NCBI GenBank assembly: GCA_036244855.1
Contig: BQKZ01000092.1
Coordinates: forward strand, 63,133-127,132
Direction: 5' to 3'
Origin: Temnopleurus reevesii
Lineage: Eukaryota > Echinodermata > Echinoidea > Temnopleuroida > Temnopleuridae
Length of the DNA stretch: 64,000 bases
Made by a program: the position numbers and the translations under genes. The notes below the pieces were generated by a model, which had not been told where the DNA came from, did no database searches, and saw only the letters and a program-made list of their open reading frames with translations. Positions 12,501 to 27,200 of the stretch are shown here, piece after piece (position 1 is the stretch's first letter; every line of letters begins with the position of its first letter).

Positions 12501-15500
12501 TGCGAAGTAGACAGATTTAAAGAACTCATTAAATTGCTAATGGTTACAAACATTAATTTCTTTTTCTTTCCAGAATGCAAATGAACGAGGAAGGAGTGTG
12601 CCAGCTGTTCATTGAGAGAGTAACACGTCATGACAGCGCTTGGTACACTTGCACAGCACACAACTCGGCTGGTCGAGTCTCCTGTAGAAGTAGGGTCCAA
12701 GTAATATGTAAGTGTCATCAGGGGCATTGACTATATTTTACATGTGTAAAACATATAAATACACTAAATGATTATGATCAATATATTATGCAAATTTGCA
12801 TTTTAGCAACTTTTGTAACGTTCTCTATAAGCAATTAACACAAAAATTATATTGCTAAGAGTATCTTTGATCAGCATACATCATAAATACCATCAATAAT
12901 AACTTTCCTATAGCAACTTTGATGCTGATTTGCTGTTGCAATTCCTATTGATGACCAACATTTCATCAATGATATACAATTGGTCCATTTTTTCTGTCAT
13001 AAGAGCCCAAGGCCTGAATCTAAAATGATTATCACATCCGTTATATTAAAGTTATTTGCAAGAATCAGAGCATTTTTTAAATACTGTATGCAAGTCTACA
13101 ACTTTTGCTCTTTAAATTGATATTGTTTCTGTGTTCCATAAACGTGATGTAACCAGAGTATTGGCCAATCATGATCCCCAATAATTTGTTTTTGTACTAA
13201 TTTTTAGATGACAAATTGATCAAAGATAATGAGCCAGCTCCCATCTTTCAAAGGCGCCCAACACAAAGGTAAGAGAACATTATATATAGTAGTATTCTTC
13301 AGTTCATTGGCATGATTGCTGCTTTGCATTTGTAGTATACACTATACAGATAGGAATGATTTCACATTCATGAGTAAATCTAGTTGGTGTCATGAAAAAG
13401 TTATTGATGATTATCGAAATATGGAACATGTATCTCTCTTTGCCAGAGTTATATTTGTGTGAATACCATGTGTGAACTCTGACAATCACATGCAATAAAT
13501 TATGATCTGCTACTAAAGAAATTTGTGTAAGATAGTTTGGAGAATATTTAATATACATAATGCACAATGAATGAACATTATTTGGATGCTTTTTTTTCGT
13601 ACAAGAGTTCAATTTTCTGCATCATTGAGTAGAACAAGCCACGTTAATGATGGTAGCAAAATATGTTTCTTGTAGGAAAATATGATTCAAGTAAAATTTT
13701 ACAACAATTACATAGAAAGCAAAAATTTGCCAACATAGATGTTACCAATAAATATAATCTTGATACAAATGTTTTATAATAAAGCATGGTATTACCTGAT
13801 TATTATGTAAAAATCATTTTCTTGAATGTTGTGCATGTTTGTGTGAATGCAGGGAGGAATATGCTATCTATTACAGGTAACTTGTGTCCCAAGTTTGAGA
13901 GTGCATGTAGATTAGTTATAATAGCAATAGACTGCTGATGGAATGGGTTTTCAGCTGTATGGGATTTGTGTGTGCGTATGTACGCAGGAGTGTATGTACT
14001 ACATGTAGATATAAATTCTTTAAAAAATGTTTGGAAGCAAAAATATGGGAAATCCATTTCAATAACAATAACACATACAAGAGTGTTTTATAATAAATGA
14101 TAATAATTAGATAATTTATATAGCGCAGTCACCGAATGGATATCCTCTACTATATTGTCTGCATACGATTTTTTATTCATAAATTCTCCCTGCTCTTGTA
14201 TCAAATTCATCCATGCAAAGTCACTGTTTAACAAGGAGTGTACAGTAAATCAATTACATATCGTGCAACTTTTCCTATCATACCATTTAGTATGTCAAAG
14301 ATAATTACTAAAGATGTGCAATTCCTGAGATAATAAAACACTCTTTTCAGCAAATTGAATATCCCGTATTTTTGCTATGTATCCATGTCCTTACATTTCC
14401 AAACTTTTTTTGAGGAGTTAAGATATTTTAACTTTTTTTAAAATATATATTTTTTTAAATTGTCAATAACAATTTATTATGAAAGGTAGCTCTAATGTTT
14501 TTAACAGACAATTTTATGCCTCCACCCACAAATGATGGTGTTGAAGGCATTAGTTTATCTTGGCTTTATAATGTATTTTCTAATATGCTAAATGTGTTTC
14601 ATTGTTCTTTTTGATGAGTTTTTAATTCTAATGGAGATATGCTTTATATGAGAAATAGACTTTTGCTATATTTGTGTGTGTATGTGTATCTGTAATAGTA
14701 ATAATTTATACCTAAATTATCAAAGATTTACTTTAAGAATTTTGACTTATGATTTATTAATAACAGAAGACTGGAACAAGCTCTGGGTTATAGGTAAAAG
14801 TGTTAGGTGTATAGCACATTTTTCCCTTCCAGCTTTTAACCATTCTTGTAAAAGCTAGTTTGCTCCAAGTTATCTTAATGTCCCAAATTGTGTATTATGA
14901 AATATTGAAGGGATGAAATTGATTCCATAAATGTTCTTGTATTGTAGTTTCACGAGGAGTGTAGATATAATCAGTGATTGCAGTTTACACATATTATATT
15001 TGTTTACATGCACATCATAGTATACAACATTACTATTTTGCTGAAGAATTTGCATACTCCAGTATTTTTATTTCAATGAGTTTTATATCACTAAAACATC
15101 ATTTACAATTACAATGTCAAAAGAGGGAGTCAATGAATTGTGATAAAAATTTACACCTAACAATCTGTCAGTTCAAAACCCCATGCACAACCCTCACAAT
15201 AATTCTGGTTTTATTGAGTGTGTGTGGTAAAGATAAATTTGAAAACGTACCCCTTGTTAGTTAAGAACTCACCATGTACAAATAATCTGCACAGCCCCAG
15301 TATCATAGGACCCAGCACTCTGATTTTAAACACAACCATTAATTACATAGATACGAAGTGTACAAATTATGCACAACCCCAATACCAAATGACCCAACAC
15401 TGATTTCATGCAGAGCCATTACAGAGATGCCAAGTGTTATGGTTTTCTGAAACCTTAATGAATTCTGATGATCCATATGCAAATCAAATCAGCATTGTTA

Positions 15501-18242
15501 AAATCTGTGGTCACTGATGATCTCTTTTTGTGCCCTCGTCCACCAAAGATGCTGCAGGAGGCATTATGTTTCTAGGTTGTTCAATTACTTTGATTTTCTT
15601 GTGGTGAAAACATGCACATAGAAATATGATTGTTTATAGAAAAAATGTAATAAAAATTTTCCCAACATGTTCCAAATATCGGAATGAGTTCTCTTTTCAA
15701 AAGAAAGAAACATAATGTCTCTTATGAGAAAACGATGGAATGAGAGTGATCAATTGATCTGCTTTTTTCATTTTTCAATATTTCATATTTGTTGCTCTAT
15801 TATTAATATTAACATATCATTCAATATCTAAATATTTGTCAGAAAACCCATCGCATTTGGCAGTCTTTCGTTTGTTACCCTCCTCATGTTAAACATTCTA
15901 CACAATTCTCCCAAGCGATGCTGATACCTTTGATATAAGAGTCAAATAAGACATTCCAAATTTTTAAATACTGTTATCTTCTAGGAAATCAATATTATAC
16001 TCATAAACCAAATGATGCAGCAAGAAGTTTCTGGTACGTTTACCACATAAATTCAGATTCGTAATCAAGAAAACTTATACCAAGTGGCTTACCACTTTGT
16101 GCAATCATTAAGTCGAAACATAGATTCTTTTTGAGAACATAAAGGTTGCCAAACACTATCAAGTTTGCATATTTCAATACTATTAGTTGCATTATTATAA
16201 AAGTTTGGTATTGAACATGTGATACTGTTGTGTAAAGTAATGCTAGCAACTATGACAAATGTTGTAAGCATCCAAAGTAATGGCTCACTTTTCAGAGTAT
16301 TGAAATGTAAAGAGTAAAGTATGGTTAAAGAATAAAAAGATCAACAGCCACCATATGTTACAAAAATCACACAAAAATAATTAATATTTCAGCAACTTTT
16401 CTCTTTTCAGCAAAAAACCACCCCCACCCCCTGAGAAAGAAGACATCCCAAGCTACGTGACACAGTATCCAGTGACAGGAGCCGACCTCGACAAGAAGCC
16501 GACCGTCAAGCCGGAGTTTGTTGTACCGCTTAACGACAACCTGAAGAAGAAGGAGGCGTCAAACGCACACTTTGCCTGTCGCCTCCAACCAGCCGGAGAT
16601 CCTACCATGAGAATAGAGTGGTTCAAGAACAACACTCCACTCTTTATTGGTAAGACATTTAATTGCATTCACTGTTCCTCAAATATCTGGTTATTCTTTT
16701 GGGTAGAAATGATTGTGCAAGAATATTTTATGCATGAATGAGCATATGTTAAAGGAAGAACTTTCCCTTTTAAAGAAACAAGAGCCTTTTGATATTTTAG
16801 CACTACGAAATTTAACAGTATGTGAATCATACAAGTTAAGAAATATATGAAAGAATGATGTCCTAAATTGTTCTTTCTACTATGCTTGTAAATGTATTTT
16901 CTGCAGGATCAAGAGTGCAAACCAAATATGAGTTTGGAATCTGCAGCCTGGACATCAAAGGAGTCTATCCCGAAGATGCAGGTACCATAACATGCCGAGC
17001 AACCAACAAGCATGGATCAGCAGAGACATCTGGGAAACTAACTTGCCTTGGTATGTTACCATCATGAGAAGATGCATTTGTAAGCCCTCATAAAATTGTT
17101 TGGTTCCCCAAGAATATTATTTCCTTAAAGAAGCGTTGATTGGTTGGAAATCAGTTGGTCGGAATTCTATGTAGTTTTTCATTTCATTAGAAAATTACAC
17201 TTCAAAGTGAGTGAAAAGCGCCTAAACCTCTGATATTGACCTTCCAAATTTTTCAGGTTGTATTTCCATTGTCAATCTATAATTTTACGATGATTTCTTC
17301 TGAGTGTAAAGTTAAAAAAAGATTCAGATCGACAGGTGGAGGGCTCCAAAACATTATTTTTGCCTAGGGATAGACCATCAGTTAAGTTTGTACAATAATT
17401 GTTACTAGCATTGTATCCTCGTGATTTGTTTCATCACATCACATGCATTCTTTTGATATTTTCCTGTACAGCTGAACAGTCCCTAATTCTGGAAACCCAG
17501 CTTCCTGAAGAGATGAGAGGAATTGAGAAAACAATCCAGTTTGATGAATACCTCTCAGCGTAAGTATTTACTGTAATCTGAAAAAATCCTGTTAAAGTTA
17601 TAAGGTAGCAAAAATATTCTCTTTTTTAATAAAAGCTTTTTTATTGCCATTCTCCAATTAAAATACTTTTCTAATTCTTTTCTGGGTTTTTTTCAAGAAA
17701 TTTTATTTTCTGAAAGAATACATTGAGAACATTTTTATATTCATCAAGCAGTTGTCATTTATAGGCAGTTGAATAAGTGTATGTGTTCTGAAATATTCAT
17801 TGATGTAATATCTTCACAGAGAGTCCAAATTAAACAGAATGAGTTTATTACTGAATAGTGGACATACAGAAAAGGAGTTTTTTTTAATGCAGTGCTAAAT
17901 AGCCCTGTTGAAAAGGAATAGATTTAAATTACTGTATCCAGACAAAGGTAGATATTATGAGAATGTAACTATTTTCATTCAATTTTTTTTTCACATTTTG
18001 TAGTGGTGACTTTCCAGATGATAGTAAGTTCCCTTCAGAAGAGTTTTGCCGCCCGGAACTGGTGACGGTTCCTGAGCCATTGAGCATTCTGGAAGGCGAG
18101 GCCGCACGCTTCTCATGCAGAGTCTCTGGTGTTCCTACACCACGAGTTTCATGGTTCAGAGAAGATCTGCGAGTTATGGGGGTAAGAAATGTGTATGATG
18201 AAGATAAAATAGCGCATGATAATTATAGATACTAAGATCTGG

Positions 18243-18298
<56 letters not shown>

Positions 18299-21200
18299 AT
18301 GATGGGAGTTGGAAGAAATGTGATAGGAGGGGGCGAGGAAGGAGAGGAATGAGGAGAAGGAAGGAGGTGGAGGTGAGAAAGTAGGGGAATTATGAGGACA
18401 GGAGAAGGTTAAAGAGGGTTAGGAGGGGAAAGAAGAGGAGGAAAAGAAAGTATGAAGAGGAAGGTTGAGAAAGAAGATAAGGAAGTGTAGGAACTGTGCA
18501 GAAGGAGGTGATTGATTGGAGGAGAGGAAGACTGTGGTAGTAGTAATACTGAATAATGATAGTTTAATGAGAGTAACAATGATTTGATAATGATCAGATA
18601 GAGCATGGGGAGGAGAAGGAGCAGGAGGAGAAAAATAGTATGATCATATTGTTGACAATAATTATGATATTGAGAATGTTGTAATGATAGTGCTTGTTGT
18701 TTTTATGGAGAATACTATTTCCGCTGCTGCTGATTCTTTTTTTAAATCATTGAATTTTGTCACATCTTCACCCTTACAGCAAGGGGCTCGCATGAAGTCT
18801 TGGTTTGATGGTATCCACTACATGGAGATCTCCAAGGCCCGAGTAGCTGACTCTGGAGTCATTCGATTGGTCGCTCGCAATAAACTTGGCATGGTCGAGT
18901 TCAAGACCAAACTTGAAGTCAAACCAAGGGAAGTTCAGCCGCCCCAATTGAAGCCAACACCTAAAGGTAAGGGCTCTTTAATAAAAGAATCTTGACATTG
19001 TATATGTATACAAGTATAGTGAGACAAAGGCTTCACGATACAACAAGTTATCTTTCTTGGAAATGTGATTTTCAAGAAAGATAACTTGTACTGTGAATCC
19101 TTCTCAACATTCATCCGCGAGTGAATTCTTTGAGCAATATATATATATATACAAGTGTATTTTCTGAATGGTATTTAATTGTTTTCGTTTGATAATAATA
19201 ATTATAATACACGGCTTTTATATAGCGCTTATCAACTCTTCATTAGAATTCTCTAAGCGCTCTACAATTGCAGCATTATTACCCTGGCTTTAGCCCGGCA
19301 GCCACTTTATTAGCGCACTTGGCATTTCAAAGAAAATATTCCTACCAGGTACCCATTCACCTCACCTGGGTTGAGTGCAGCACAATCTGGATGAATTTCT
19401 TGCTGAAGGAAATTGACGCCATAGGTGGGATTCGAACCTACGACCCTCTGGTTGAAAGGCGAGAGTCAGAACCACTACACTACGGTGCCTCCGTAGTTAC
19501 TAGGACTTAGTTCCTCCTGTTTCTTAGAGAATATTTGGCAGCAAGAGAAACTCTCCACCCCTGTGATTTTCAGCATGGGAGTGGGTGTTAGTCCAGTTCT
19601 AGTCCATCATTTTCAAGTCCCGTAGGACAGTTCACTTTCAGGGGCCACCCTTGTTATCGCTTGCCACTCCTTAGGTCTGGTTTTACAGAGGCTTTTGGGT
19701 GCTGTACATATGGCATTAGTCGTAACTTGGTGTATGCTTGATATGGGTGTATAATTGATGAACATGTAAGTACACCAATATCCTTGCCAGAATGGGACCA
19801 AATAATTCAAGCCCTAAATCATGCCTTGGCCCATGGCCTAAGTGTAATTTTCAAATTTTTCATTTGATGGTATTGTTGATGAAAATGTGCTAAATGTCTT
19901 GATGTTTTTAGAATGGGTAAGATGGAAAGGAAGTTTTGAAAGAAAATGATTCAGGAAATGCAATTTTTGTAATTTCCATTGGTCATATGAATTAATTTGT
20001 AACAATTGTTATAATTTTGTGTTATACAGAGGCTAAAGTCCCTCAGGCCAAGCCGAAGATGTATGAATTGCCAAAGACCCAAGCTGCTAAGCCACGTAAG
20101 TCCTTTATATTGATATTGATTTTGGATGCTGAATGTTCCTAAATGACTCTAATTAACACCCCATTGCCAATTAAATTAAATTGCCTTGCCTAACAGCGAG
20201 GTAATTTCCATGAGAAGAAATCAGTTCTCTTGCCCAAGTTATCACATTGTTAAAGGTTTGCATAATAATTTTAAGCAAGAAGTTTTGAAGTTGACTATGT
20301 TTATCACATTATAATGAAGGTTTCTCCTATATAGTATTGAAAGGGATGTTTGCAATATATAAACAGCTTTAAGATAATAATTTTTTTCAGAAGAACCATC
20401 CACAATAATATTCTTATTGGAATAAACAAGGATCCACACTATTGAAGAAAAATCTAGAATAACCGTCTTTCCTGTTTACTATGATACAATAAGTACTTGT
20501 GTGTTAATTAATAAAATGTACTAAATATATTAAAATTATAATTTTCATCATGATTGATTAGAATGATTTGATCAAGTTTATTTATGCAAATGGAATGAAA
20601 GAACAGTAATTATAGTAATAACAAAATGATGAAAAGAAAAACAGACATCTTTTTTTCCCTCCAGAGTGTTAAAGATCAAGTATGAAATTTTCTACCCACA
20701 TATAAACATAACAACTGATTGTGTTGTACAATGTCATAAATCTGTTAATGTGATGTAATACTAATACTAACCAAAAGAATATTGAATTGCATGCCATTGA
20801 TTCGAACAGATGAACCACCCAATGAGTTAGAGGCGGTATTCAGGCGACGTTCCCAGCATGCAGCCCCCCTTCCCCTTTCCAGAAAGCCTGTTGATAGCCC
20901 AAGAAGGGCCAGTGCAAGCCCCGCCCTGGCAGTGAAACTAAAACCTGTCCAGAAACAATCTCCTCTGGATAAGCCTAAAGAAAAACCACCCTCTCAGGAT
21001 AGTCTGAGGAATGTAACACCAAAGAAGGTAGAATCGGATGAAGGTTTCAAAGGCTACCCAGCTCTTTCAGATAGAAGCAGAACGAGAGATGCTACACCTC
21101 TTGTTCCTCGCAATCAGGAATTGAATAGCTTCAAACGACATATTGATGAGAAGGTTGCAGCAGAAACTGTTTCACCTGTCAGGAGTGCACCAAAGTATCT

Positions 21201-24200
21201 TGACAAGATTCTGGATACAGATCACAAGGTACCTGTTGATGAAAGCTTGTCAACAGAATCTGTCCACAGCGAGGATATTGATGACCTCTACCAAGAACTC
21301 TCTGGAAGAGATGGGAAGCTATCTGCAGATGAGAGCGATGAAGATGCCGAACCCATTGATGAAAGAGTTGTTGCTGAAGCAGTTACACCTGTTAAAACCG
21401 CCCCCTTGAGTTTGGACATGATTCCGGATGCAGTCAACACAGTTCCTATTGACGAAAGCGTATACTCGGAATCCGTCCATAGCGAGGACAGTAGAGTAAC
21501 TTATCTTTATGATAAACTCTCTCGACCATCCATGGATGAAAGAGTTGCTGCCGATGTCCGCCCCAATGGTGCCTATGAAGAGCTATCCCTGACAGACCGA
21601 ACTGACCAAATGCCATCGGAAACAACTCATGATGATTATACCTTGCCAACTACCTCGTCTATCTCGGATACCAACAAGAGTGAGACTCAAGAACCATTTC
21701 AGAGTACAAGGTACTTTCAACCAGTTCATGCGCAAGCAAAAAGTGAGGATGCATATAGCGATTCTGAGACCTCTACTCCAGTTTCCTCAGAAGACTATCT
21801 TCCTGCTTTTGAGATCGAAGCCCTTGAAGAAGAAGTTCGTCCCAGGCAGCCGCAGCCACAGCATGTCAGCAAAGGTGGTTATCTTATACCCATAACACGA
21901 GAAGTTGTCAATCCAGAGAAAGAAGAAGTAGTTTTCGCTCGTCCCAAGCCAAGAGGTATCTCCCCTGAAGACAGTGACAGCAAAACTCCTTCTAATTCAG
22001 ATGTAGATGACTCTGAAGAAGGGCGCCACACTCCTATCAATATAAGAGAGTCGGATAGTCGTGGAAGCAGTGACCGCTATACATCTTCAGTGTCATTGCC
22101 AATAAGTCAAGATGAAGAAACATTGAGAAAAAATGATGAGCCATTTGTTGTTGAGTTCTTGCTTGAAACGCCACCAGTTAAGGATGATGGATTTGACAGG
22201 GCATTGCCAGTCGAAGGCAGACCAATCAGACCAATGTATTCTGTTGTTCTAGCCCCATCATCATCTTCAACATCCTCCGATTCATCAGAATCTGAAGATT
22301 CTGTGGTAGAATCTGTCCAAAAAGATACTGGAACAGAGAGCGAGGGAAGTGGGTCATGCATTGCAGAAGCAATGATAGAGAAGCCACTGAGTGATTATGA
22401 AACGCTCAAAAGGCCATGGCCAGTTGGAAGCAAAGCTTTCCCAGAGAAAGCTCTTGATGAATCCAAAAGGCCGTCAAGCTCTTCTGGATCTTCATCAGGT
22501 TCAGACGCATCACTTGTAAGAGAAGACCAAGTTGCTGAAAGAGAAGTAAAAGGACCTTACATAGTAGAAGTTATGCTGGAGAAGCCACCAGTCTATGATG
22601 AGAAACTTGATAGAGCTTTGCCAATATCTGCAGGATCCTATCAATTGCGACAACCAAAGAAGCGCCAAGGGTCCTCAACTTCTTCATTGTCATCATCATC
22701 ATCATCAAGTTCATCAGATTCTGAACAATCTGATACACCAGAGAGGCTGGTTATCCAAGATCAGGAACTTGAAAGAGCCGTGCCAGTGACTGCAGAACAA
22801 CCAAGGAAACACAGAGATTCCTCAAGTTCGTCATTTTCATCAAGTTCAGCAGATTCTGGAGAATTTGTTCTGGATGAATCAAAGCCCATTCTTGAGGATG
22901 TCACACACAAGCAGAATGAGCCTTTAGTTGAGGATGCCATGGAGAAGATATCCATCCAAGATGACAAAGCCACCAGAATCTTGCCATTGTCAGCCAGCTC
23001 AATTATAAAGGAACAACCTAGGAAACACAAACACTCCTCAAGCTCACCCTCTTCATCATCAGAATCATCATCTCCATCTGATTCAGATAATATGCATGTA
23101 TTACCTGATGCTGATGGCGTGAAGGCTCAGAAACAAAATTCCGAGCCATTTGTTGTGCAAGTAATGCTAGAGAAGCCACCAGTGAGAGGTGTGAAACTTG
23201 ACAGAGCTTTGCCTGGAGGAAATGAATCTTTCACACAGAAGCCTCTTGATGAATCATCAAGTTCTTCTTCATCCTCTGCTGAGAGAGCGCTGCCACTATC
23301 AGCAGGATCCTTGAAACTCCAACAACGAAAGGAATCATCTAGCTCTTCACTGTCATCTTCAAATTCTGATGCAGAGACTCTTCCCAAAGACAACGTATCA
23401 GACAAAACAAAGAGTGAGCCATATATTGTTGAAATTATGTTGGAGAAACCTCCCATTCTAGATGAAAAACTTGACAGAGCTCTACCAGTATCGTCAAGCT
23501 CTGTACCACATGAACAATTTAGGAAACGCAAAACATCCTCCAGCTCTTCATCATCATCCTCTTCATCAGATTCAAATGAATCAGATGCAGAGGAAATGCC
23601 CGTTGAAGATGACAAGCTTTCCAAGGCCTTGCCTGTATCAAGTATTCCTGAAAGGAAATATCCAAACCAACTTGATGACTCAACAGGTTACCAATCTTCG
23701 TCACACTCTTCTTCAACGTCGCACTCTGAAGACTCTGAATCAGAGTCTGAGCCACATAGGTATTCCACCTCAATATCTCTTCTGAAGCCTAAAGCACAGG
23801 AACCATCAAGTCTGAAAGACAGCGAAGCAAGTGAAGGAAGCAGATCACCATCAAGAACTTCCTCTGCATCCCAATCCTCTGACTCCGAACTATCACAAAG
23901 TCTACCAGCAAAGAGGGACCAACAACACTATACTCCCTTGAATATTCAGTTGGATACTAAGCGTTCAGATGGTAGTGGAAAGAAAAAGAGACATACTTCT
24001 TCCAGCTCAGAAGACTATGAACTTGAGAAACCAGATACAAAGCTGATGACAAGGAAAATTGAAACCAAAACCACCAGGACCGGCGAAGAAGAGAGTGTGC
24101 CATCAATTGAGAAGAAATTACCCAGAAGAAGATCATCATCTTCTTTCTCTTCATCATCCTCCTCATCCTCACCATCGTCTAGTAGTGATGAAGAAACACA

Positions 24201-27200
24201 GATTTCTAGAGCAGGCCTAATGTTGCAACGTCATCAAGACAGTCCGAAAGAGAAATTTGAACAAGATAGAGCACCCAGAAGTCCTCTGGAGGATGGAACC
24301 ATTGAAGTGGTTTTAGAGGTTGCACCAAGAGAACTTGATGAAGATCAGATCCAAGAGGAGAGGCTAGCTCCAGTGGAAGCACTCCCTCAGGAACAGTAAC
24401 TACCAACAGGGGATGATGAACCTGTTGCCTTTGACATCACTGTAGACTATGCACCAGATTCAGTTGAAGCAAAACCTACCAGAAGAACATTTTTTGACGA
24501 AGATGATGATGAACTGCCGCCACTCTTTAGCTCACCTTTTGGCAAGAATTCAATACTCCGTTCAAAGCCTGACCCTGTGCCTCCTGCACAGTTTTACCCT
24601 GTAGAACCACAGCTTGAAATAACAACCATGGCGCAAAGGAAAGATCTTAGTGAATCATCAACAGGTGAAGATGACGAGGAAATTGAAAAGGAGGAGGAAA
24701 GTGATCAAGCTAAGCTAGCGAGAAGAATTTCCATGACCCAGAAGAAGGCCCTCAATCCTACCGGGGCACCGATCTTCAAGCAGCGTCTACAGGACGTGAA
24801 ATGCAAACAGGGTGAAACCATCACCTTCAATGTCAAGTTTACAGGAGTTCCACCATTCTCTGTAACATGGTTCCAAGACGGATACGAGATGGAAGACTCT
24901 GAGGACTCTCAGATCCTTGTTAGCGATGACTACAGCTCCTTGACGGTTCCAAACACTGCACCGGAAGACAACAGCATGATTGAGGTCCAGATCAAGAACG
25001 ATTTTGGCGCTGCTGCCTCAACAGCCATGTTGACAGTGGAAGGTACAATCAATCTTCAAGCATTTATCTTCAATTCATCTTCTCTCTGACAAAAAAATAT
25101 AGAAATAGCCTCATCTCTCCTCATGCTAAAAACTGCCATTTCGACTTCACTCCTGGATCATAGTATATGTTGCAGAACACTTACATCTGTGGTATATCTT
25201 GCATTTCATAACCATGTGTTTTTCTCTAAAGAACAGCTCTTTTATGGATATATGTTGTGTGTGATACTAGTTGTGTATGTTGTGTTTTAGTCCTTTTCTT
25301 ATCTTATAGTCTGTTTACCTTGCATTCTAACTGCCCATTTCTAATGAAATAATAACAAACCTTCTTGTCAATATTTTACATTTTTGAAATGCTGCATAAT
25401 AATGTTAAGTTTTCTTTCAGTTTATCAGCCTGTAAAGCGAAACAGCATCAGTAGTATGCAAATGCTCTTATAGTACATAGACTGGTTTGAATGATTTGAA
25501 AAATTATGCTTTCTCTTGAGCTTGATGCTTCTTTTGGAAAATGTAGAAATGCAACAAAATTGCCTGAAATACATTCTTATTCTAATAGTTTATTTGTATG
25601 TGTTACAGTTTACTATCATGCCTTTGTGTCTTTCTACGAAAAAATTATTTATTTTGAACAATGCTCTAATTAATTTTCAATCTTCGCTTTTGAAACCAGC
25701 CTTTTATAATTGTCTTGTAATTGTGCTTAGCACTGCTTGAATAACTACCAACGATTGTACTTCAGATATGTATCATAAATCTTTTTCCAAGATAAATGTG
25801 TCATGTATCCAAATGTACATGTGGCAGTTAATATAAAATTTGCAACAAACATGGGTAATTTTGCAATATTTAATGATGGTAGTCTCAGAAACAATCAAGT
25901 TACTGTGTTTGTTTGTATCTTTAGGTATTTGCAACTTTGTTTCTTTTGCATATTTTGTGTACATTATTGTAAAACCATGACACATGTCTCATAATTTTCC
26001 CTATATCAGTGTAGTTCATCATATTACAATGACATTTATTCAAAATATTTCAAATTACACATGCATCATGTCATCCATCTAGAATATTCATTTCATCAGA
26101 AAATGTGAATAATCAAATAGCTAAATTTATTCTTTTTACTTCATAGGAAAACACAAACTTAAGATAAGTTTTTTTTTTGTAAAATTATTCCTCCAAGAGA
26201 AACATATAATATATCTCACCAAGAGTTTTTGAAAATTGGCTGATATAAAGGCTCTTTAAAAATATTGCCCTTCATTGTTATGTCCAATGTTCCATTCATA
26301 CATCTGGCAAACATCTGTTTCATTTTGCAATGTTTTTCTCCACTCTTTATCTATACCTATTTAGCATTATTCTGGATCATATATATTACATTTTAATGTC
26401 AAATCCGGTTTTATTAATGACTAATGATTTCCAGAAAAAGGGAAAATGAACACTAAATTTTGTACACAGTTGAAACTATTAATTCGCAGTGGAAACTTTC
26501 TCATAGTTGGTTGATTAAAAAACCCTCTTCATTACTAATCAGCTGTAAGGAAAGGTAGAAATGAAAATTGACATATTAATGATTAGAATGATAATTAACT
26601 TGTAGAACCCAACTTTTGGGAACCGTGCTTGCTAGTCTGAAATAGAATTTATATTTCCTAGGTGCCAAAGAGTGCAGATAATCCATTGATGTTACAATTA
26701 ATATGTTTTGTTGAATGTTAACTCAAGTTCTTATAGAATTTTTAGAATTGAGATGGTTTTAAAATTAAGCCATCTTCCTTGTCAATGACAATGGTAGTAT
26801 GTTGAAATGGTCTGCCACCAAAACCTCACATTCACTGTACACTTTAAAATTGAATGGCAGATACTGACTTGTCTACAAATGTCATATTCCTGACTGTTTT
26901 GGTAATATATTAGGCTTCACAAGGGACTGCAAATCTTTTGTTACATGTACCCAGGATTATTTTAGAACACTCACAGCTGCTTTGTGTATCTCTTATCTCC
27001 TTTTTTAATAACTTTATATGTTAACTTTTCATGGCTCTACTATTGTCAAACAAATTTTCATGGATTCTTGTCTTATTCTCTATGATAGTGTCAATTAATG
27101 ATAAAGGTTGTCCCAGGAGATAGATAGATACACAATAGTATTGTTCTTTCAAATAGATTAGCTGGTATGCAGTTATCCTTTTGTGGATCTATCAGTATTA

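Larger units (their letters stand above)
13877..16410 (+). other. Intron 13
   Basis: A 2.5-kb AT-rich intron. It holds a SINE fragment (14090-14165), two remnants of the TGCCTCC/GGAGGCA hairpin repeat (about 14518-14553 and 15529-15581), and a two-copy 84-bp tandem repeat (15277-15438). No exon is recognised. Confidence 0.6.
18967..20029 (+). other. Intron 18
   Basis: It holds a 39-bp-arm hairpin (19021-19105) and a near-complete tRNA-derived SINE on the minus strand (19191-19499). The rest is AT-rich. Confidence 0.65.

Noticed and set aside
19424..19492. A functional tRNA gene on the minus strand
   Set aside because: The tRNA-like sequence is fused to a SINE body with an ATT-rich tail and other partial copies in the window; treated as a SINE head.
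24380..24415. A tiny intron removing the TAA at 24397
   Set aside because: GTAACT to CAACAG would be only 14 bases and would shift the frame.
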